Below, piece after piece: positions 59,032 to 64,000 of a DNA stretch of 64,000 bases. Source of the DNA: Enterobacter sp. (GTDB lineage: Bacteria; Pseudomonadota; Gammaproteobacteria; Enterobacterales; Enterobacteriaceae); the NCBI GenBank assembly GCA_022649305.1, contig JALCNW010000012.1, forward strand, positions 1-64,000. Direction: 5' to 3'. Each line of letters starts with the position of its first letter. The first letter of the stretch is position 1. Below the pieces are notes generated by a model. That model was not told where the DNA came from, ran no database searches, and saw nothing but the letters and a program-made list of their open reading frames with translations. The position numbers were made by a program, and so were the translations under genes.

Positions 59032-59589
59032 TCAATAATGACTATTGTTTTGCTTGAGCATATATAGCTCGTTGAAATTTCTGACGCCATGCCTTCGAAT
59101 GGATCTAATTTTATAAGCACTGACGGTTTTAACAGAGATATTTAATAGCTGGGAGATTTCAGACTGCGACCGACCCGCAAGCAGCAGTTCCAGCACTCCG
59201 TTTTCTTTATGTGAAACCTTAAATATTTCACCCAGGATATCGCCGAATACGTTATCCGACAGGTGCTTAGGTTTCGATCTGAGCATCGAACCGATCAGTT
59301 CCTTCAGCTCACAGTAGGTTATTTTCTTTTCAATGACATAATCAGAAAGATGCCAGATGATGGGGGAGCATTTCCTATCCTGCGAGATAAGGGTGACCAT
59401 ATAGACCACTTTTCCCTTCCTTCGCATCTCATATACTGATTTCAGGACATTGTGAATGCCATGAGCATCACCGTCGACAATGGCAATATAGCCTTTTATC
59501 AGTTCAGTATCTTCCCGGATAGAGTCCATAATAGATTGAAAAGCAACCTGACTTAATGCACAGCAATAATTTGTATTCATCAAAATCAT
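59032..59589 (-). CDS. LuxR/FixJ-type regulator with degenerate receiver (copy 2)
   Basis: A 185-residue paralogue of the previous gene. Shared features are YIAIVDGDAHGIHNVLK, YMVTLIS, WHLSDYVIEKKITYCELKEL, NVFGDILGEIFK and the HTH LLLAGRSQSEISQLLNISVK with tail GVRNFNELYMLK. I start at the ATG complementary to 59587-59589, 11 bases after AGGAGG; an ATG three codons later is possible. Both copies run toward the ToxR-like pair. They may act as homo- or heterodimers on fimbrial or acid genes; this is inference. Confidence 0.82.
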   Translation of the reverse strand: MILMNTNYCCALSQVAFQSIMDSIREDTELIKGYIAIVDGDAHGIHNVLKSVYEMRRKGKVVYMVTLISQDRKCSPIIWHLSDYVIEKKITYCELKELIGSMLRSKPKHLSDNVFGDILGEIFKVSHKENGVLELLLAGRSQSEISQLLNISVKTVSAYKIRSIRRHGVRNFNELYMLKQNNSHY

Positions 59590-59906
59590 CAGAATACTGA
59601 CCTCCTGGTAAAAAACGTCCCATCCAAAGCGTGCGCAAATAGGGCGCTGCTCAGGTAACCTTATTAATATCATTAACGATAACGAGTATATCCACGGGTA
59701 TTCAAGGGCGTCAAATGTCCGCCTTTTTGCGCAGTGATGAGATTAAAAGAATATTTTTATATATAAAATAGAAGGTTAGCGGTTCCGGGAATGAAAAATT
59801 CCGCTAAATTAAGATAAAGAGAGGGAAAAAATAGAAAGATCTGAAAGGCGAGCAATATAATGCCCGCCATAATATACTGCCAATAACGAACACGTTGATG
59901 AAGCGT
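59590..59906. promoter_or_regulatory. Upstream region of LuxR copy 2 and hdeB 3' end
   Basis: A 317-base AT-rich gap without a gene. It carries the hdeB terminator (59847-59868) and about 250 bases of presumptive promoter DNA for the LuxR copy 2 gene, with TATATATAAAATAG-like sequence near 59757-59772. No specific operator recognised. Confidence 0.5.
59847..59868 (-). terminator. Terminator after hdeB
   Basis: On the minus strand GGCGGGC pairs with GCTCGCC (one G-U) around an eight-base AT loop and is followed by TTTCAGATCTTT. It starts about 40 bases after the hdeB stop and would end the emrK-emrY-hdeB transcript. Confidence 0.65.
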
Positions 59907-60218
59907 TTACTTAATCTTGTCGATCCATTGAGTCAGCTTGCTTTCCGGTTTTGCATGGCAAATGTTAAGCAGGAGGGGAGCAGAAACGGTTTCAACATCT
60001 TCTAAATCGACATAGTCACCATCTTTATAATGTGTATCTTTATTGACTACCCAGAATGCCACCGGCGTCATCGCCTTTGGGTTCATATCAATATATTCCT
60101 GGCAGGTCATCGCATTCGGATCATTGCTCGCATTCGCATTCACTGTTTTTGCCTGCGCTGCACACGTCAAGGCTAATACAGTGGCCGTGAATAACATTAC
60201 GTGAACTGTTTTTTTCAT
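59907..60218 (-). CDS. hdeB: Periplasmic acid-stress chaperone HdeB
   Basis: A 103-residue precursor; the ATG complementary to 60216-60218 is six bases after GGA. A signal peptide ends AAQA. The mature protein matches E. coli HdeB through AMTCQEYIDMNPKAMTPVAFW and keeps the two cysteines (Cys39, Cys87) of the HdeA/B disulfide. HdeB binds unfolding periplasmic proteins at mildly acid pH. No hdeA partner is in the window. It follows emrY by 53 bases on the same strand, an arrangement unlike the E. coli hdeAB-hdeD locus. Confidence 0.88.
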   Translation of the reverse strand: MKKTVHVMLFTATVLALTCAAQAKTVNANASNDPNAMTCQEYIDMNPKAMTPVAFWVVNKDTHYKDGDYVDLEDVETVSAPLLLNICHAKPESKLTQWIDKIK

Positions 60219-60271
60219 CATATTTCCATTTACAATAGTTGTGGGTTTAAAAAGTAGGTGTAGATTTCTGG

Positions 60272-61804
60272 TCATCCCACTGATGCGCTTTTAAAGGGTG
60301 GCTTTGCAAACCATACCAATAGCGTCAACACCAGGAAGATATGCGCTGACATATAAAATATGTCGTTGGCAGACATCAGCAGACTTTGCTGCGTGATTTG
60401 ATCGTTGATATAGGCAGCAATTTGCTGCTGGCTAAATCCCATTCCCTGTAATTTACTAAATAGCCCAACCGACTGGGGATTAAAGGGCGTTATCGACTCT
60501 GTTAGCTGTGCGTGATGAAATGACTCACGACGACTCCAGAGCGTCATGGTTATCGTCGTGCCTATCGATCCCGACAGCGTCCGGAAAAAGTTGCTTAAGC
60601 TGGTGGCGGCGGCAAATTTCTCCGGAGCTAATCCCGAGAGAGAAATGGTGGTGAGCGGTAAAAAAAAGCAAGCGACGGCAAAACCCTGCAAAAACTGCGG
60701 TATCACCATCCAGGTGAAATCCAGCCCCAGATTAAAGGTGATTGCGCGCCAGTAAAAACAGACGGCGTACATAATAAAGCTGAACGTCACCAGGATGCGC
60801 ATATCAATATTATTGCCGTAGCGTCCGATAAGCGGGGCGATCAGCAGCGGCATGATGCCAACGGGCGCATAGGCAAGCCCGGCGGAAACCGATGTGTATT
60901 CGTAGACCGTTTGCAGAAGCTGCGGCATTAACACAATGGCACCGGCATAAATTAAATATGAGCAGGCGATGCAAAGCACCCCGATACTAAAGTTTCGGGA
61001 ACGAAACAGGCTAAGATCGATGATCGGGTTATCGTTGGTTGCTTCCCAGATAATTAGGGTAATAATCCCTATTACCGCGATGGCGGCCAGCACAATAATC
61101 GTGGTGGAATTAAACCAGTCCAGGTCTTTCCCTTTATCCAACATGATTTGCAGGCTACCCACGCCAATCACCAGCAGACTGAGGGCGATATAGTTAATTT
61201 TAACCGGTTCGGTCGGGGTCTCACGGCCTTTTAACATAAAGGCGGTGAGGAAGACGACCAGAATCCCAATAGGAACGTTGATTAAAAAAATCCAGCTCCA
61301 GTGGTAATTATCGCAAATATAGCCGCCGATAATTGGGCCAAAAATGGGGGCAATAATCACCGTCATCGACCACAGCGCCAGCGCAAGGTTACGTTTTTCT
61401 GGAGGATAATTACGCATCAACAGGCTTTGCGACAGTGGGATTAATGGACCCGCAACCAACCCCTGAATCACACGGCAGAAGATGAGCGTACCCAGGCTAT
61501 CCGACATCCCACAGCACAGCGAGGCGAGGGCGAATAGCGAAACGGAGGATAAAAATAACCGACGCTCGCCAAAACGCTGTGCCAGACGGCCGGTAATGGG
61601 GATGGAAATCGCGTTGGCGACGCCGAATGAGGTAATCACCCACGTCCCTTCATCCGTTGAGGCACCAAGAAAACCGGAGATCGTCGGGATCGCCACGTTT
61701 GAAATCGTGGAGTCCAGCATCTGCATAAAGGTTGCCAGCGACAGGGAAATTGTCACCAGGATTAATGCAAACCCTTTTAGCGGTTGGGAAGCGTTAGTCA
61801 TCAT
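60272..61804 (-). CDS. emrY: EmrY multidrug efflux permease (DHA2, 14 TM)
   Basis: A 510-residue MFS transporter with 14 predicted helices and the DHA2 motif LDSTISNVAIPTISG; GRLAQRFGERRLFL and PIFGPIIGGYICDNYHWSWIF are further EmrB/EmrY signatures. It should pump toxic compounds across the inner membrane and pass them to EmrK and TolC. It starts three bases after emrK. Orthology to EmrY rather than EmrB rests on linkage to evgAS and on emrK length. Confidence 0.92.
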   Translation of the reverse strand: MMTNASQPLKGFALILVTISLSLATFMQMLDSTISNVAIPTISGFLGASTDEGTWVITSFGVANAISIPITGRLAQRFGERRLFLSSVSLFALASLCCGMSDSLGTLIFCRVIQGLVAGPLIPLSQSLLMRNYPPEKRNLALALWSMTVIIAPIFGPIIGGYICDNYHWSWIFLINVPIGILVVFLTAFMLKGRETPTEPVKINYIALSLLVIGVGSLQIMLDKGKDLDWFNSTTIIVLAAIAVIGIITLIIWEATNDNPIIDLSLFRSRNFSIGVLCIACSYLIYAGAIVLMPQLLQTVYEYTSVSAGLAYAPVGIMPLLIAPLIGRYGNNIDMRILVTFSFIMYAVCFYWRAITFNLGLDFTWMVIPQFLQGFAVACFFLPLTTISLSGLAPEKFAAATSLSNFFRTLSGSIGTTITMTLWSRRESFHHAQLTESITPFNPQSVGLFSKLQGMGFSQQQIAAYINDQITQQSLLMSANDIFYMSAHIFLVLTLLVWFAKPPFKSASVG

Positions 61805-61807
61805 TAA

Positions 61808-62971
61808 TCACTTCGCGTTAGCGTGGATGATACGGGTGATTTCACTGTTAACAGGCGACATGTCGATGACCAGGGCGCTGCTATGGTAAGCGGGCTTAAT
61901 ACGCTGCGTGGACGCCAGCGACTGGCCGCTTTCATCGCCTTCTTTCAGCGTAACGTTGGCTGAAAGACCAATGCGCAGGGGATGTTCGGCAACTTGCCCG
62001 GCATCAAGCGTGATGCGCACCGGGAGTCGTTGCACGACTTTGATCCAGTTCCCGGTGGCGTTCTGGGCACGCAGCAGCGAGAATGCGCCGCCGGTACCCA
62101 TACTGATACCGTCAACTTTTCCATCAAAAATGACATCGTTCCCATAAAGGTCGGTTACCACCTGCACCTTCTGGCCGATTCTGACCCCGCTCAGCTGGGT
62201 TTCTTTGAAATTGGCATCGATCCAGATTTGACTGGCCGGAACAATAGACAGCAGCGGCTGGCCCGCGCTCAGAGTTTCACCTACCTGCACATTGCGCTGG
62301 GCAATATAACCGGTTGCGGGGCTGCGTATTTTTGTCCGCTGGAGTGCGATCCAGGCTTCGCGGAGCGCTTCGGAGGCCTGAAGGATTTCGGGTTGCTTTT
62401 CGAGCGAATCCCCTTGAATGAGTGCTCTGTTGCCACGGTATTTTTGGGTTGCAACATCCAGCGCGGCTTTGCTGCTGCTCACAGCATCCTTTGCATGTTG
62501 CAAATCTTCCTTTGAAATAGCTGCCGAGCCACGTAGCTGTACGCGGCGCTGATAGTCAGCATGCGCTTGCTGCAGGGCAATGTTGGCCTGTTGGATGTTG
62601 GCGCTGTACTCTTCATCCGCGATGTAAACCTGCTTAACCGTTCTGACCACATTGGCAAGATAACCGGCTGCTTTTGAATAGCTAAGTTTTTCGTCGGAAT
62701 CATCCAGCGTGACCAGCACTTCGCCTTGATGAACTAAATCGGTATCGGTGTAATGAACGGTGACCACGCTGCCAGCAATCTGTGAAGAAACGGTGATTTG
62801 ATTTCCCATCACATAAGCATCGTCAGTATTCTGGGTGCCACGAAGGCTGTAATACCACCAGGATGCCAGGCCAGCCGCAATAATCATTACTATCAGCAAG
62901 GCAAGTAGCATAATTTTACGTTTTTGAATGTTGTTTTTAACGTTTTTAACGTCATTAAAGCGATCTGTCAT
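61808..62971 (-). CDS. emrK: EmrK periplasmic adaptor of the EmrKY pump
   Basis: A membrane-fusion protein. From the ATG complementary to 62969-62971 (AGG ten bases upstream) it is 387 residues, exactly the E. coli EmrK length; the frame is open much further but unsupported. It has one N-terminal membrane helix (LLALLIVMIIAAGLASWWYY), the segment TDDAYVMGNQITVSSQIAG, a coiled-coil hairpin, and SPATGYIAQRNVQVGETLSAG plus FKETQLSGVRIGQKVQV of the HlyD family. It links EmrY to TolC. Divergent from evgA. Confidence 0.93.
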   Translation of the reverse strand: MTDRFNDVKNVKNNIQKRKIMLLALLIVMIIAAGLASWWYYSLRGTQNTDDAYVMGNQITVSSQIAGSVVTVHYTDTDLVHQGEVLVTLDDSDEKLSYSKAAGYLANVVRTVKQVYIADEEYSANIQQANIALQQAHADYQRRVQLRGSAAISKEDLQHAKDAVSSSKAALDVATQKYRGNRALIQGDSLEKQPEILQASEALREAWIALQRTKIRSPATGYIAQRNVQVGETLSAGQPLLSIVPASQIWIDANFKETQLSGVRIGQKVQVVTDLYGNDVIFDGKVDGISMGTGGAFSLLRAQNATGNWIKVVQRLPVRITLDAGQVAEHPLRIGLSANVTLKEGDESGQSLASTQRIKPAYHSSALVIDMSPVNSEITRIIHANAK

Positions 62972-63278
62972 AATTTCAAAACCTGCTATTCTATTATTTA
63001 AAACAGTAACGGTTGCGCGAAGAAGACCCGTCCGCGTAAAAAAATAGACATCGCGAGATGATAAGAGGTCGTTACGCAAATATTGCGGCATCAATAAATT
63101 GAAACCGCAATAAAAGTTGTTTTCCATTTGGGGAGTGCCAGCGCGAAAAATTGTATACAATAGGGTTGTCCCGGCACAGCAGAGATATCAGAAATACCTG
63201 CAAGCCGTTTCCTACGTCTGTAGTCCAGCGTGATAAAATGAATAAGCGGTAATTTTTTGTGGTGGCAAGGAACCCATA
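62972..63278. promoter_or_regulatory. emrKY / evgAS divergent control region
   Basis: A 307-base gap with no supported gene. It contains an EvgA-type box at 63209-63226 and a 12-base palindrome ATTGTATACAAT at 63150-63161, which may supply the emrK -10 region (TATACA on the minus strand). TAAAAT at 63234-63239 is a -10 candidate for evgA. Confidence 0.6.
63209..63226. promoter_or_regulatory. EvgA-binding box
   Basis: TTCCTACGTCTGTAGTCC: left half TTCCTAC is a perfect EvgA half-site and the right half GTAGTCC differs from GTAGGAA at two or three positions. E. coli EvgA binds an 18-base dyad of this kind between emrK and evgA, activating both. Position here is the same. Confidence 0.72.
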
Positions 63279-63911
63279 ATGAGTGAAAAAATGAATATGA
63301 GTGCAGTTATCATTGACGATCACCCTTTGGCCAGGATGGCTATCCGCAACCTGCTGGAACATGAAGGCATGAGCGTTCTTGGTGAAGCCGGGGATGGCGC
63401 TGAAGCGCTGATCGCCGTGGCGAAATTCCAGCCTGACGTGGTTATCGTGGATGTCGATATCCCGGTGATGAGCGGGATTGAAGTGGTGGAAAAGCTTCGT
63501 AAGCAGCAGTTCAATCAAATTATTATTGTCGTTTCTGCAAAAAACGACCATTTCTATGGCAAACGTAGCGCAGACGCCGGGGCTAATGCATTTATTAGCA
63601 AAAAAGAAGGGATGACGAATATTCTGTCTGCTATCCGCGCGGCGAAGAATGGCTACAGCTATTTTCCCTTTTCGCTCAATACGTTCGTTGGTTCTTTATC
63701 CAGCGAGCAGCAGATGCTCCAGTCGCTGTCCAGCCAGGAAATAAAGGTGATGCGCGCCATTCTGGCTGGCGCTGATAATAAGAAAATTGCTGGCGAAATG
63801 TTTATCAGTAATAAAACGGTCAGTACCTATAAAAGCCGCCTGATGGAAAAACTGGGCTGCAAATCATTAATGGAACTTTTCTCATTCGCGAATCGAAATA
63901 AAATTGGTTAA
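63279..63911 (+). CDS. evgA: Response regulator EvgA
   Basis: A 210-residue NarL/FixJ-type response regulator. The receiver has Asp13-Asp14 (IIDDHPLA), phospho-acceptor Asp58 (VIVDVDIPVMSG) and VVSAKNDHFYGKRSADAGAN; the C-terminal LuxR HTH has SSQEIKVMRAILAGADNKKI and FISNKTVSTYKSRLMEKLGC. It is similar throughout to E. coli EvgA, with a few extra N-terminal residues; ATG 63279 has AGGA upstream. EvgA activates acid-resistance (ydeP, safA-ydeO, hence gadE/hdeAB) and emrKY genes. Confidence 0.94.
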   Translation: MSEKMNMSAVIIDDHPLARMAIRNLLEHEGMSVLGEAGDGAEALIAVAKFQPDVVIVDVDIPVMSGIEVVEKLRKQQFNQIIIVVSAKNDHFYGKRSADAGANAFISKKEGMTNILSAIRAAKNGYSYFPFSLNTFVGSLSSEQQMLQSLSSQEIKVMRAILAGADNKKIAGEMFISNKTVSTYKSRLMEKLGCKSLMELFSFANRNKIG

Positions 63912-63915
63912 GAAT

Positions 63916-64000
63916 ATGATTAGGCTGGCTGCAATTTTTTGGGGCATTGTGCTGTGCTTTACCGTTCCGGCATTTGCCGCGGATGAGGAGCCGACGGTCT
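63916..64000 (+). CDS. evgS: Hybrid sensor kinase EvgS (first 28 residues)
   Basis: Starts at ATG 63916, four bases after the evgA stop, and runs off the window. The visible part is a signal peptide (MIRLAAIFWGIVLCFTVPAF, cleavage near FAA) followed by DEEPTV, as expected for a periplasmic sensor domain. Identity rests on position after evgA, since too little sequence is present for family assignment. Confidence 0.75.
   Translation, partial: MIRLAAIFWGIVLCFTVPAFAADEEPTV

Noticed and set aside
61808..63160. Longer EmrK beginning near 63160
   Set aside because: The extra 63 residues are not adaptor-like and would start at TTG within the palindrome; the start at 62971 gives the exact E. coli length.

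Overview
The window is a chromosomal segment of a member of the Enterobacteriaceae, most likely from the Enterobacter/Lelliottia/Leclercia group. Proteins in the first half can be read as close relatives of E. coli K-12 proteins, often of identical length (PdeD 532, SdaA 454, TsaB 231, FadD 561, RNase D 375, FadR 239, EmrK 387 residues). No rRNA, tRNA, CRISPR array, insertion sequence, integrase or prophage gene was seen. All comparisons to E. coli are from memory of families and gene order; no search was run.

Positions 1-32.2 kb are conserved core. In order: the mannose PTS (manZ partial, manY, manX), yoaE, pdeD, sdaA, nudL, pabB, yoaH, yoaB, yoaA, tsaB, yeaY, fadD, rnd, minEDC, ycgL, ycgM, ycgN, dsbB, nhaB, fadR, ycgB, dadAX, cvrA, ldcA, emtA, ycgR and ymgE. 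The rnd-minE junction is as I recall it for Salmonella; E. coli K-12 has these two blocks apart. yoaC, ycgJ, pliG, hlyE and umuDC, present in K-12 at these points, are absent. Readable control sites include an Mlc/NagC-type palindrome before manX, FadR-like operators before fadD and fadR, a CRP site before dadA and a near-consensus FliA promoter before ycgR.

Positions 32.3-49.4 kb are accessory genes: a Fur-controlled TonB-dependent siderophore receptor, an ArsR repressor divergent from a second, full-length EF-G, periplasmic trehalase treA divergent from a RafY/ScrY-like porin, an AraC regulator divergent from a NepI-like MFS exporter, a GAPDH paralogue beside a DJ-1/AraC (GlxA-type) regulator, an AzlCD amino-acid exporter divergent from another AraC regulator, and a YdeP-type molybdopterin oxidoreductase.

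Positions 49.4-64 kb hold the most interesting block. A seven-gene chaperone-usher fimbrial operon has three structural subunits and three separate chaperones. It is headed by a divergent membrane regulator pair (ToxR/ToxS-like, resembling YqeI/YqeJ) and two paralogous LuxR-type regulators with degenerate receiver domains. Next come an HdeB-like periplasmic acid chaperone, the EmrKY efflux pump and the EvgAS two-component system (evgS cut by the window end). In E. coli EvgA controls emrKY, ydeP and, indirectly, hdeAB; here homologues of all of these lie within 17 kb, with a fimbrial operon and its regulators between them. This suggests a linked acid-stress and surface-attachment island, though co-regulation is inference.
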